From contig CAXNMF010000004.1 of NCBI GenBank assembly GCA_964203275.1, positions 186,001 through 250,000 on the forward strand: a stretch of 64,000 bases of DNA, written 5' to 3'. The notes below the pieces were generated by a model that saw nothing but the letters and a program-made list of their open reading frames with translations, was not told where the DNA came from and made no database searches. This document shows positions 17,807 to 25,657 of this stretch, one piece after another. The first letter of the stretch is position 1; every line of letters starts with the position of its first letter. The stretch comes from Ga0077527 sp945862135. Lineage in GTDB: Bacteria; Pseudomonadota; Gammaproteobacteria; Burkholderiales; SG8-41. The position numbers were made by a program, and so were the translations under genes.

Positions 17807-18574
17807 TTACTCGCCGAGGGGGGAATCGGCGTGGCGTGACGCGACGCGGACGCGCTGCACCAGCCGCGGCGCGGTCGGCGCCGGTTCGGCCAGTGCGGCC
17901 ACCACCTGCTGCAGGCGCTGCTTCTCGCCCAGCACCTTGTTGGTATAGGTGTCGTTCTCGTCGCCCAGCGCACCCGCATACATCTGCAGGGCGATGCCGA
18001 CGTTGCCGGTACGGGCCAGGTATTCCTTGAGAATCCGGGTGCCGACACGGATGTTCGATTCCGGATCGAATACCGCCTTTTCACCGCCGAACTTCGCCAG
18101 CTTGTCGCCGTGGAATTTCGGGATGATCTGCATCAGACCCTTGGCGCCGACCACGCTTTCAGCGATCGGGTTAAAGCGGGACTCGACAGCAATCACCGCC
18201 ATCACCAGCAGCGGGTCGAGACCGACCTTGGCGCCTTCGGCATGGGCGATGCGGACGAAGTCCAGCGTCAGTTCCTGCGCGACCTTGTAGCGCTTGGCCA
18301 GATACTCGGCCAGGGCCACGTGGCGGGCATCTTCGGGCTTGACGACGACTTCTTCCGGCTGCGCCAGTACGCGAGCGGAAATGGCATTCGCTTCGCTTTG
18401 CACGACAGCCAGGGCAGACTCCATGAGCTGGACGCCGTAACGTTCGTGCAACAGCAGGATCAGGGCGGAAAAACTGGCCAGAAAAACAGCCAGGGTGAGG
18501 ATCTTGCGGAGCCGCGGCAGCGATTCTGCCGGACGGTCCGTCGGGGATAGTGCTGAAATCGATTTTGCAAACAC
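17807..18574 (-). CDS. lytic transglycosylase domain-containing protein (SLT fold)
   Basis: 255 aa. An N-terminal transmembrane anchor (residues 27-45, LTLAVFLASFSALILLL) is followed by an SLT domain: LDPLLVMAVIAVESRFNPIA with the catalytic Glu, then GAKGLMQIIPKFH, and NIRVGTRILKEYLARTGNV. It cleaves peptidoglycan glycan strands to 1,6-anhydroMurNAc products. The GTG start at 18574 has AAGGAGG 6 nt upstream, which is buried in a hairpin of a structured leader. The leader suggests control of translation. Confidence 0.92.
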   Translation of the reverse strand: MFAKSISALSPTDRPAESLPRLRKILTLAVFLASFSALILLLHERYGVQLMESALAVVQSEANAISARVLAQPEEVVVKPEDARHVALAEYLAKRYKVAQELTLDFVRIAHAEGAKVGLDPLLVMAVIAVESRFNPIAESVVGAKGLMQIIPKFHGDKLAKFGGEKAVFDPESNIRVGTRILKEYLARTGNVGIALQMYAGALGDENDTYTNKVLGEKQRLQQVVAALAEPAPTAPRLVQRVRVASRHADSPLGE

Positions 18575-18700
18575 GCAAAACCTCCTTTCGGGTTTGCGCC
18601 TACGCTTCGAGCGGGGCGCAACATCTGTGTTACCTCGCTACGGTAACGGGTGTCTCCATTAGGACTGCGTTCAGCCCCTGACCACTACAGGTTGTGGGCT
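18575..18700 (-). promoter_or_regulatory. structured 5' leader of the lytic transglycosylase, candidate riboswitch
   Basis: In transcript order there are four hairpins: 18700-18673 (AGCCC/GGGCT with inner CCTG/CAGG), 18647-18629 (GTTACC/GGTAAC), 18621-18594 (TTGCGCC/GGCGCAA with inner CGCT/AGCG) and 18597-18575 (GCAAACC/GGTTTTGC). The last hairpin encloses the ribosome-binding site AAGGAGG at 18587-18581. Hairpins three and four share the bases at 18594-18597, so they cannot form together, which is the layout of an expression platform. No known riboswitch class is recognised. Confidence 0.5.
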
Positions 18701-18989
18701 ACTCAAAAAAACTGGCCAATTCTAGGTGTTCAGGGCAGGCGTCGCAACCCAAAAAGAGGGCTTTTTCTGCCTTTGTTTGACCTTCTGAACCAGAAAGGGA
18801 CGCGGAGTTTACCGGCAGCGGCTTCCGCGACGCAACATAAATCATAAGCTATTGATTATAAATAATTAATATCAATATTTACGATTAAAACCGTTCCCTT
18901 CCTAAGAATTGGCTGCAATTTGAGCCGCAATGCAGCGGAGAGTTCACCCAAACCGCGTAAATTCAATAAATATCAATTAAATCAAATAT
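18701..18989. other. AT-rich intergenic region without a gene
   Basis: Between the transglycosylase leader and the oxidoreductase-like gene. The part from 18840 to 18990 is strongly AT-rich, and the minus strand has a TATAAT (about 18863-18868) that could serve the leader transcript. A poor -35 makes this tentative. No open frame is convincing. Confidence 0.5.
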
Positions 18990-19172
18990 TTATAAGACAT
19001 CTTCAGCGATGGATGGATCGCCGGGCTGGCGCGATTGCCAGGCCTGCAATGCGGCCTCATAGTTAGTGAGTGCTTCCCAGTACCGGTCGTAAACACAGGG
19101 GTCACAGCCACTTTGGCAGCATTCCCAGGGTTCGGGCGCGGGCGGTTTTTCCGGCTTGGGATCAGCGCTCAT
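18990..19172 (-). CDS. oxidoreductase-like domain protein (small CPC-motif protein)
   Basis: 60 aa. PEPWECCQSGCDPCVYDRYW followed by EALTNYEAALQAW is the signature of the small oxidoreductase-like family (Pfam Oxidored-like). Its four Cys could bind a metal. The start overlaps the upstream stop by 4 bp (ATGA), making it the third gene of the sigma-factor operon. Confidence 0.8.
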   Translation of the reverse strand: MSADPKPEKPPAPEPWECCQSGCDPCVYDRYWEALTNYEAALQAWQSRQPGDPSIAEDVL

Positions 19173-19987
19173 CGGACGGGGGCTTCATCAGGCAAGGGGT
19201 GGTCCGGAAAGCGGCGGCGGAATTCGGCAGCCAGTGCATCGGCATCTGCGGTTCGCCCGGCACGCCGCCATTCAACCATTCGCTGCACCCACTTCTCGGC
19301 GGGTTCATTCACCAGGTCCTGCCACAGCACCCGGTCTGGCGCTGGGGCAGACATCGCCGCCGCCGGCGCGGCCACGCGAGCCGCCGGGCCTGCTACGGCA
19401 TCGGCCGAGACCGCAGCCGGGGCCGAACGGAGCATCGGTCGGGCAGCCTCCCGGGCCGGGGCGACGTTGCGTTCGGCAGCTGATTCATCACGCAGGGCTA
19501 CAGTTGCGGCGGGCACCGGCACTTCGGCCGCAGGCTGTACCTTGGCCATCACCGCCGGGGCCGCCTCCGCCAACGGCGGCGCCGGCTTCGCCTGAGAGGC
19601 GCCCGTGACTGCGGGCGGCAAAGCCTGCGGGCGCGACGGCATGGGTGCCTCCGCAATACGCGCCCGGGCTGCCGGTTCAGTGGCGCTTTGCGGGGCGGGC
19701 GCTTCGGCGACCGGCGGCGGCAAGTCCGGTTCGACCCGGTCAACGCCCTCATCGCGCATCATCAGTACGACAGTGACCGACAGCACGACAACGGCGGCCA
19801 GCGACACCGGCATCTGCCACGCCGACCAGCGCGACCGGCGGCGCGGACCGGCGCCCGCTTCGCGGCGCGCTGCGGCACGGATGCGGTCATCCAGAGCCAG
19901 CGGTGGCAGTTCGCCAGAAGCCGCACGGTATTCCGCCGAAAGCTGCGGATCGTGTTCCATATCAGTAATACCGGGTTTCAGCGCCAT
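19169..19987 (-). CDS. putative anti-sigma factor, membrane-anchored
   Basis: 272 aa. A short cytoplasmic N-terminus (LALDDRIRAAARREAG), one transmembrane helix (near residues 58-76, MPVSLAAVVVLSVTVVLM), a long Ala/Pro-rich periplasmic region (about 80-210), and a C-terminal helical module, WVQRMVEWRRAGRTADADAL then FRRRFPDHPLP. It overlaps the sigma gene by 10 bp, the usual arrangement for an anti-sigma factor. No ZAS Cys/His motif is seen, so the assignment rests on context and topology. Confidence 0.65.
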   Translation of the reverse strand: MALKPGITDMEHDPQLSAEYRAASGELPPLALDDRIRAAARREAGAGPRRRSRWSAWQMPVSLAAVVVLSVTVVLMMRDEGVDRVEPDLPPPVAEAPAPQSATEPAARARIAEAPMPSRPQALPPAVTGASQAKPAPPLAEAAPAVMAKVQPAAEVPVPAATVALRDESAAERNVAPAREAARPMLRSAPAAVSADAVAGPAARVAAPAAAMSAPAPDRVLWQDLVNEPAEKWVQRMVEWRRAGRTADADALAAEFRRRFPDHPLPDEAPVR

Positions 19988-20550
19988 GACTGCATGCCCT
20001 CCCGCAGTTTGGCCAGCGCATAACGCAGGCGGCTTTTTGCCGTTTCGCGGTTCACCCCGGTGGCCTCGGCGATTTCCTCGACACTCATGCCACCCTCCTG
20101 CTGCAGCACGAAGGCTTCGCGTTGTTCAGCGGGCAGTTTGCCGAGCAAGGCCAGCAGTTGCGCAGCCTGTGCCCGCGATTCGGCCCCCACTGCGGGATCA
20201 GCACCGCGCGGTGCAACGGGCTCATCCATCGGCACGGCGTTGTCATCATCCAGCGAAACCGCGTCTGCGTCATGGCGCCGAAAGTGATCCATAAGCCGGT
20301 TATGCGCAATCCGGTATAGATAAGTGGTGAAGCGGGCCTGTACGGTGTAAGCGGCACGCGCCCGGATCAGGTTCATCCACACGTCCTGGAACATTTCTTC
20401 TGCCAGCCCGGCATTGCGGCACTGTCGCAGCAAATACCGGTAGGTGCCGCCGCGATGCCGGGCATACAGCACATCAAAAGCGCCGGCATCGCCATCGCGA
20501 TAAGCCAGCATCAGCGCTTCATCACTGTCATCGGAATCTGCAGTTTTCAC
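19978..20550 (-). CDS. ECF-type RNA polymerase sigma factor
   Basis: 190 aa from the GTG at 20550. Region 2 is seen in AYRDGDAGAFDVLYARHRGG to TYLYRIAHNRLMDHFRRH. Region 4 is LGKLPAEQREAFVLQQEGG to GVNRETAKSRLRYALAKLRE. It directs core polymerase to a dedicated promoter set. The frame stays open upstream to 20697, but that part has no sigma homology. It heads the operon with the anti-sigma and oxidoreductase-like genes. Confidence 0.9.
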   Translation of the reverse strand: MKTADSDDSDEALMLAYRDGDAGAFDVLYARHRGGTYRYLLRQCRNAGLAEEMFQDVWMNLIRARAAYTVQARFTTYLYRIAHNRLMDHFRRHDADAVSLDDDNAVPMDEPVAPRGADPAVGAESRAQAAQLLALLGKLPAEQREAFVLQQEGGMSVEEIAEATGVNRETAKSRLRYALAKLREGMQSWR

Positions 20551-20731
20551 GGGACGCCAGTATGCAGAAGGCCCCTCAGACCGGCAACCGGCTGCGCCTG
20601 CATCAATCGCGATAATCTCCAATGTCCCGGACAGCAATGCCGGCCTCCTTTGATGAAAACACCACTCTGAGCTTTTGCAAACGGACTCCGGCCGCATATG
20701 GGGTTAAACCTCGCCATGATAAATTCCCGGC

Positions 20732-21340
20732 ATGGATGACATCGTTCTTCGCGGCATGGCAAAATGGCCGAACGTGCCTTCAGTATTCGGCTGGCTGTCG
20801 CTGGACCGGCGCGGTCACTGGCTGCTCAAGGGCGACCGTGTCACCAATCCCGGCATCACTGAATTTTTCGGCCGCAACTACAGCCACGATGCGCAGGGCC
20901 GCTGGTTTCTGCAGAACGGTCCGCAGCGGGTGTACGTTTCCCTGGATTACACGCCGTTCATCTATCGCATCAGTGCTCAGACCGGATCAGCGCTGACGCT
21001 GACTGCACATACCGGCGCAAGCACCGCAACCGTCAATGCTGCGTTCATGGATGATGCCGGTCAGTTGCTGCTGGCCAGCGATATCGGTATTGGCCTTGTT
21101 CACGACACCGATCTCGAACTGCTGATTCCGCGCTTTCGCGATGCAACTGCGAAAGCGCCCGATGAAATCGCGCTGGCCGCCGCATTCGACGCCCTGCAGG
21201 CCGGCCACGAATCCGGCCTGCTGTTGCAAACCGGAAACGGAGACCTTCCGCTACATCCCTTACTGGCCAGCGATGCGCCAGCACGATTCGGCTTTGTTGC
21301 GCGCCCTGTGCAACCAGACGGCGAAGAAGAATGTTATTGA
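20732..21340 (+). CDS. DUF2946-like family protein
   Basis: 202 aa. It starts MDDIVLRGMAKWPNVPSVFG followed by WLSLDRRGHWLLK, with ITEFFGRNYSHDAQGRWFLQ NGPQRVYV. This is a conserved betaproteobacterial protein family that I remember annotated as DUF2946 family; the number is not certain. No catalytic motif is evident. It is divergent from the sigma operon and has no strong ribosome-binding site. Confidence 0.6.
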   Translation: MDDIVLRGMAKWPNVPSVFGWLSLDRRGHWLLKGDRVTNPGITEFFGRNYSHDAQGRWFLQNGPQRVYVSLDYTPFIYRISAQTGSALTLTAHTGASTATVNAAFMDDAGQLLLASDIGIGLVHDTDLELLIPRFRDATAKAPDEIALAAAFDALQAGHESGLLLQTGNGDLPLHPLLASDAPARFGFVARPVQPDGEEECY

Positions 21341-21456
21341 ACGGCGGGTTGCTACACGGCCTTTGTCCGACGTAACCTGCGTTTTGGCTTCACAATTCCC
21401 GTTTTGACTTCACAATTTCCATCTCCACTCACGTTTTATTCCAATACCCTCTCATC

Positions 21457-22500
21457 ATGACCACGCTGATCGATTTCCGTACCGACACTGTCACGCGCCC
21501 GACCGAGGCCATGCTCGCCGCGATGCAGGGCGCAACCCAAGGCGATGATTCACGCGACGGCGATCCAACGGTGATCAAACTGGAAGCGCTGGCGGCGGCA
21601 CGCACCGGCAAGGAAGCGGGCCTGTATATGCCCAGCGGCACGATGACCAACCTGGTCGCCGTGCTTGCCCATACCTCGCGTGCAGGGGAAGTGCTGCTCG
21701 AGCGCGGCGCACACATGCTCAACACCGAACTCGGCGGGCTCGCCGCCGTAGCCGGCGTGTTCTACAAGGCGATTCCCGGCACACGCGGTGCGATGGACGA
21801 AACCGCCCTGCGCGAAGCCATTCGGCCAATGACCCGCAACAATTTCGGCACAGCGCTGATCTGCATGGAAAACTCGCACAACGGCGCCGGTGGCGCCGTG
21901 CTGCCGCTGGCGCACATGCAGCGCGTCCATGAACTCGCGCGCAGCAATGGCATTCCGGTGCATACCGACGGCGCACGACTGTTCAATGCTGCCGCTGCGC
22001 TCGGCGTGACTGCCGCGGATGTGGCACGGCACACCGATTCCGTGTGTTTCTGCGTGTCGAAAGGACTGTCGGCACCGATCGGCTCTGTGCTTTGCGGCTC
22101 AAAGGCTTTCATCGAACGCGCGCGCCCGTTCCGGCGCATGGTCGGCGGCAATATGCGGCAGGCGGGCTCGATTGCAGCGGCCGGCATCGTCGCACTGGAA
22201 ACCATGGTGGATCGACTGAAAGAAGATCACGCCAGTGCGAAACGGCTGGCGGATGGCCTGCACCGGATCGATCCGCGCTTGTGCGATCCCTCGCATGCGG
22301 AAACCAATATCGTGCGCGTCGATGTTTCGTTCACCACCCGTAGCGCAGCACAGTGGTCGGACGCGCTGGCGCTGGCCGGAATTGCCGTCAGTCCTGCCGA
22401 TCATCGTTCGCTGCGCTTCGTGACGCATCGTCATGTCGGCCACAATGAAGTCGATCAGGCCATAGCCGCATTTGCAGCAACGCTCGCCGGCAACCTGTAA
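21457..22500 (+). CDS. ltaE: low-specificity L-threonine aldolase (PLP-dependent)
   Basis: 347 aa. It cleaves L-threonine or L-allo-threonine to glycine and acetaldehyde. The fold-type I features are present: DFRTDTVTRPTEAMLAAM at the N-terminus, GDDSRDGDPTV, HTDGARLFNAA (the Asp that pairs with the PLP nitrogen) near residues 168-178, and FCVSKGLSAPIGS with the PLP-binding Lys near 199. Length is typical. It is probably a single gene; the next gene begins 58 bp later. Confidence 0.92.
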   Translation: MTTLIDFRTDTVTRPTEAMLAAMQGATQGDDSRDGDPTVIKLEALAAARTGKEAGLYMPSGTMTNLVAVLAHTSRAGEVLLERGAHMLNTELGGLAAVAGVFYKAIPGTRGAMDETALREAIRPMTRNNFGTALICMENSHNGAGGAVLPLAHMQRVHELARSNGIPVHTDGARLFNAAAALGVTAADVARHTDSVCFCVSKGLSAPIGSVLCGSKAFIERARPFRRMVGGNMRQAGSIAAAGIVALETMVDRLKEDHASAKRLADGLHRIDPRLCDPSHAETNIVRVDVSFTTRSAAQWSDALALAGIAVSPADHRSLRFVTHRHVGHNEVDQAIAAFAATLAGNL

Positions 22501-22558
22501 ATACGGCATCGAACGTTTCATATTGAAGTCGACTCGTATCAATCAATCAGGGGATAAC

Positions 22559-23851
22559 ATGAAAAATTCAATAAAAACAATTACATGCGCTATCACGCTG
22601 GCAATGGCGCTATGCACAGGCAGCGCACTTGCAGCCGCCAATGAGGCCATCTTGGCACTTGCAAAAAAAGAACAGCCCGCGATGCTGCAGACGATGAAGG
22701 AACTCGTCGAAATCGAATCCGGCAGCATGGATTACGCCGGTCTGGAGAAAATCGCCAAACTGATTGCGGAAAAACTCAAAGCGCTGGGAGCATCAACCGA
22801 GCAGATCGAAGCCGGCCCGGAAATCTACAAGATGTTCGATACGCCGGAGAAAATCGGACGCATGGTGCGCGCCACCTTCACCGGTACCGGCACCCGTAAA
22901 ATCCTGCTGATCGCCCATATGGACACCGTGTATCCACCCGGCATGCTTTCGGGACAGCCGTTCAAGATTGAAGGCGATCGCGCCTACGGCCTCGGCATCG
23001 CCGACAACAAGCATGGCATCGCCCTCATCATGCATACGCTGGCGATGCTGAGAACCCTCAACTTCCGCGAGTACGGCACGCTGACCGTGCTGATCAATGG
23101 CGACGAGGAAATCAGTTCGCCCGGATCACGCTTCCTGATCGAAAAACTCGGCCGCGAGCACGATGCCGTGCTGTCATTCGAGGGCGGCGGCGGACCGAAG
23201 TTGGACCAGATCCGCCTTGCCACCAGTGGCATCGGTGCGGCAACACTCACGGTTCGTGGCCGCGCCTCGCACGCCGGCGGGTCGCCGCACCTCGGCGTGA
23301 ATGCCCTCTATGAACTGTCGCACCAGATCCTTCAGGCCCGCGACTTGTCTGATCCAAAAGTCGGACAACACCTGAATTGGACCTTGGCGCGGGCCGGGAT
23401 CGTGCGCAACATGATCCCGCCGGGTGCGCAGGCCCAGGCCGACGTCCGCGTCAATCGAGTTGCTGACCTCGAAGGCATTGAACAGACGCTGCGCGAGCGC
23501 ATCAAGAACAAACTGCTGCCGGAGGCCGACGTCACGCTCGATTTCGAACGCCGCCGTCCGCCGCTGCAGGCCACCGACGCGTCGCGCGCGCTGGGTGCCC
23601 ACGCCGTGGGCATCTATGAAGAAATCGGCCAGAAACTCACCTTGCGCGACCGCCCGACCGGCGGCGGCACTGACGCCGCGTTTGCAGCACTGTCCACCAA
23701 GGCGCCGGTCATCGAAGGCTTCGGTCTGCGCGGTTTCGGATCACACTCGACCAACGCAGAATACATCCTGATCCCGTCGATAGAACCGCGGCTCTACCTG
23801 GCAACGCGGATGATCATGGATATCTCGAACGGCAAGGCGCCGCTGCAGTAA
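22559..23851 (+). CDS. M20 family metallopeptidase, glutamate carboxypeptidase-like, exported
   Basis: 430 aa with a signal peptide (KTITCAITLAMALCTGSALA). The di-zinc ligands are in LIAHMDTVYPPGML (His), GLGIADNKHGIALI (Asp), and INGDEEISSPGSRFLIE (Glu pair); the dimerisation domain contains GRASHAGGSPHLGVNALYEL, and the C-terminal His is in GFGSHSTNAEYI. This pattern matches carboxypeptidase G2-type enzymes that remove C-terminal glutamate from folates. ATG 22559 has GGGGA upstream. Confidence 0.9.
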   Translation: MKNSIKTITCAITLAMALCTGSALAAANEAILALAKKEQPAMLQTMKELVEIESGSMDYAGLEKIAKLIAEKLKALGASTEQIEAGPEIYKMFDTPEKIGRMVRATFTGTGTRKILLIAHMDTVYPPGMLSGQPFKIEGDRAYGLGIADNKHGIALIMHTLAMLRTLNFREYGTLTVLINGDEEISSPGSRFLIEKLGREHDAVLSFEGGGGPKLDQIRLATSGIGAATLTVRGRASHAGGSPHLGVNALYELSHQILQARDLSDPKVGQHLNWTLARAGIVRNMIPPGAQAQADVRVNRVADLEGIEQTLRERIKNKLLPEADVTLDFERRRPPLQATDASRALGAHAVGIYEEIGQKLTLRDRPTGGGTDAAFAALSTKAPVIEGFGLRGFGSHSTNAEYILIPSIEPRLYLATRMIMDISNGKAPLQ

Positions 23852-23920
23852 CCAAACGTTGCGGGGTACGGCAGTTGCGTCCCGTTCAGCGCTAAAAATC
23901 CGTCCCGCTGATTTACGGAG

Positions 23921-24394
23921 TTACTTCAAAGCTTCGCGTACCACGTCGGCCAGCAGTTTTTCGACCGCGCGCAACGCGCGGATCGACTGCCCCGAGCCCT
24001 GCGCGACCGGGCTTCGGTAGGACAGATAAACCGTACCCGGCACTTGCGGCAAGGTATAAACGGCAATCGAGTACGGACAAAACACAATGTTGCGCGGATC
24101 GGCTTCCATCGTGTCGCGCGACAGGGCGGCACTGCAGAATTCGAGGACTTCAGCATTGTTGTAAATGCGGCGTTCACGTCCAAGATCGCGTCCGGTACGT
24201 TCCAGCATGTCGCCGACTTTTGCGGTGTAATTGATCACGAGGCCGCGATTTTCCAGCGCCATCACCACGCGATCCCTGATTTCGGTGAAATCGCCTTTGG
24301 TGGATCGCAATTGCACGCCGGCGGTCGCTGCACCGGCAATATTCGCCATCAGCATGGCGAAAACAAGGATCAAAGCCTGCATGGGCTGGTTCAT
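23921..24394 (-). CDS. DUF302 domain-containing protein, exported
   Basis: 157 aa from the ATG at 24394. There is a signal peptide (ALILVFAMLMANIAGAATA), then TKGDFTEIRDRVVMALENRG, YNNAEVLEFCSAALSR and VFCPYSIAVYTLPQVPGTVY. This is the DUF302 fold, common in sulfur oxidisers and other Proteobacteria. Function is unknown. It is convergent with the M20 peptidase gene. Confidence 0.85.
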   Translation of the reverse strand: MNQPMQALILVFAMLMANIAGAATAGVQLRSTKGDFTEIRDRVVMALENRGLVINYTAKVGDMLERTGRDLGRERRIYNNAEVLEFCSAALSRDTMEADPRNIVFCPYSIAVYTLPQVPGTVYLSYRSPVAQGSGQSIRALRAVEKLLADVVREALK

Positions 24395-24730
24395 GGTCGC
24401 CCCCCGTTTTTGCGTGGTGAGCGCACAGTGTAACGGGGCGGGGATGGCTCCATCCGGGGGCCGGAACACAGCTTCCGGAGCCCCGCCAAGCGGGTTAAAG
24501 CAGGCAGATTGGGGCCACAGAAAAAAATTTTAATGCGTGCAACTAATTGATTATTATGAATATTTTATGAGGCATCGGTCGGGGCAGCACACACCGCGCC
24601 TTGCCCCGGGGGGGCGGATTGGGTATCTTTAACGCCCTGCTGTTCGCGGTTGCGACCCGCTCTCCGCGACGGACATCGGACTACTCCCGAGGACGATTCC
24701 GCCGCACAGCGCAGATGTCAGGCCAAATTC
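24395..24730. other. intergenic region without a supported gene
   Basis: The stretch separates the DUF302 gene from the H1-like gene. An AT-rich patch at about 24515-24575 could hold a promoter. Short frames exist on both strands but lack ribosome-binding sites or conserved motifs. Confidence 0.5.
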
Positions 24731-25084
24731 CTATGGTTTGCTTCCCATCGGAAAAGGCCAGGCGCCTGGAATCGCAATCGGACGGGGCGCGATCGGCGCC
24801 GGTGCTGCACTCTGGGCTACCGGTTTCGCTTTGACCGCCCGCTTTGTTGCAGCAGGTTTCTTCTTGACTACTTTTTTCTCAGCCGGCTTTCGAGCCGGCT
24901 TTTTTTTGCCTTCTTTCCGGCTGGAACTCTTGGCCGCCGCCTTGCGGACGATTTTCTTTTTTGCGACTTTTTTCTTGGCGACCTTTTTCGTCGACGTCTT
25001 TTTCTTCGGTGCCACCTTTTTTTTCAGAACTGGCTTCTTCTTCGCAACTTTTTTCTTTGCTGCCTTCTTCTTGGCTTTAGCCAT
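24731..25084 (-). CDS. histone H1-like DNA-binding protein, Lys/Ala-rich
   Basis: 117 aa. It is almost wholly low-complexity: repeats of AKKK, VAKKK and PKKK types from residue 3 to about 75, then a Pro/Ala-rich tail ending PIAIPGAWPFPMGSKP. It resembles the H1-like nucleoproteins (Hc1/BpH1/AlgP class) of Betaproteobacteria that condense DNA. The ATG at 25084 has AAGGAGG 6 nt upstream. The coding sequence contains, antisense, a perfect terminator-like hairpin. Confidence 0.8.
   Translation of the reverse strand: MAKAKKKAAKKKVAKKKPVLKKKVAPKKKTSTKKVAKKKVAKKKIVRKAAAKSSSRKEGKKKPARKPAEKKVVKKKPAATKRAVKAKPVAQSAAPAPIAPRPIAIPGAWPFPMGSKP
24881..24907 (+). terminator. UUCG-capped terminator-like hairpin antisense to the H1-like gene
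   Basis: On the plus strand AGCCGGCT-TTCG-AGCCGGCT is followed by a run of Ts (24900-24907). It lies entirely within the H1-like coding sequence on the other strand. It could stop antisense transcription or be a by-product of the Lys-Pro-Ala codons. Confidence 0.5.
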
Positions 25085-25156
25085 GGGAACCTCCTTCACG
25101 GTCTAGATACGGTGGCGCAGTTTCCCGTCAGGGATCACGCGCCTCTCGCTGCTCGG

Positions 25157-25462
25157 TCAGTGCAAAACAGCGCCAGCCTTGTACGCCAGATTGCGGTACA
25201 GCATGTCAGGATCAATACGTACGCCGCCACTCCATGTCAGCAGATTGGACACCGGATCGAATGCCACGCGGCGGAACAACGAGGCATCGGACAACACCGC
25301 GAGCGATGTTTCTTCAACCAGGTCACCCAGATAAACATGTCCCTCGAGGCCATCGTCAAACCGCAGCCAGAGCGTGCAGTTATCTTCTGCGCGCAGTTCG
25401 GTGACCGTGTGCAGATGCGGTCTGCGACTGCGGTAACGCCGGAACTTCAGACTGAGTGCCAA
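25157..25462 (-). CDS. DUF2442 domain-containing protein
   Basis: 101 aa. HLHTVTELRAEDNCTLWLRF, GLEGHVYLGDLV and LFRRVAFDPVSNLLTWSGGV followed by RIDPDMLYRN give the DUF2442 pattern of small beta-rich proteins, often next to DUF4160 in toxin-antitoxin-like pairs. No DUF4160 partner is seen here. The start is a TTG at 25462 with GGAGGG 8 nt upstream. No gene is convincing in 25463-25657. Confidence 0.75.
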   Translation of the reverse strand: MALSLKFRRYRSRRPHLHTVTELRAEDNCTLWLRFDDGLEGHVYLGDLVEETSLAVLSDASLFRRVAFDPVSNLLTWSGGVRIDPDMLYRNLAYKAGAVLH

Positions 25463-25657
25463 GGAATGGACCCTCCATCGTGGTGTTGATCAAAACCCCG
25501 AAAAATTCCGGCGGCGCCGCCCTGCGGTTTGCACCGCAGAACGAAACGCCGCCGGCTGCCTTGCTGGGTCAGCACACCATCCCGCCCGTTGGCGAGATGC
25601 ACGCGTTCAATCGCATATTTCGTGTTGATCTCCGTTTTGTGTCGGGATTTCCCGGAA

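Noticed and set aside
18575..18700. c-di-GMP (GEMM), c-di-AMP (ydaO) or cobalamin riboswitch
   Set aside because: Short similarities to each were considered, but the conserved core segments are absent, so only an unclassified structured leader is reported.
24738..25106. Plus-strand hydrophobic frame antisense to the H1-like gene
   Set aside because: A Phe/Ala-rich translation is the expected complement of Lys/Ala codons. The minus strand has a perfect ribosome-binding site and the H1-like family pattern.
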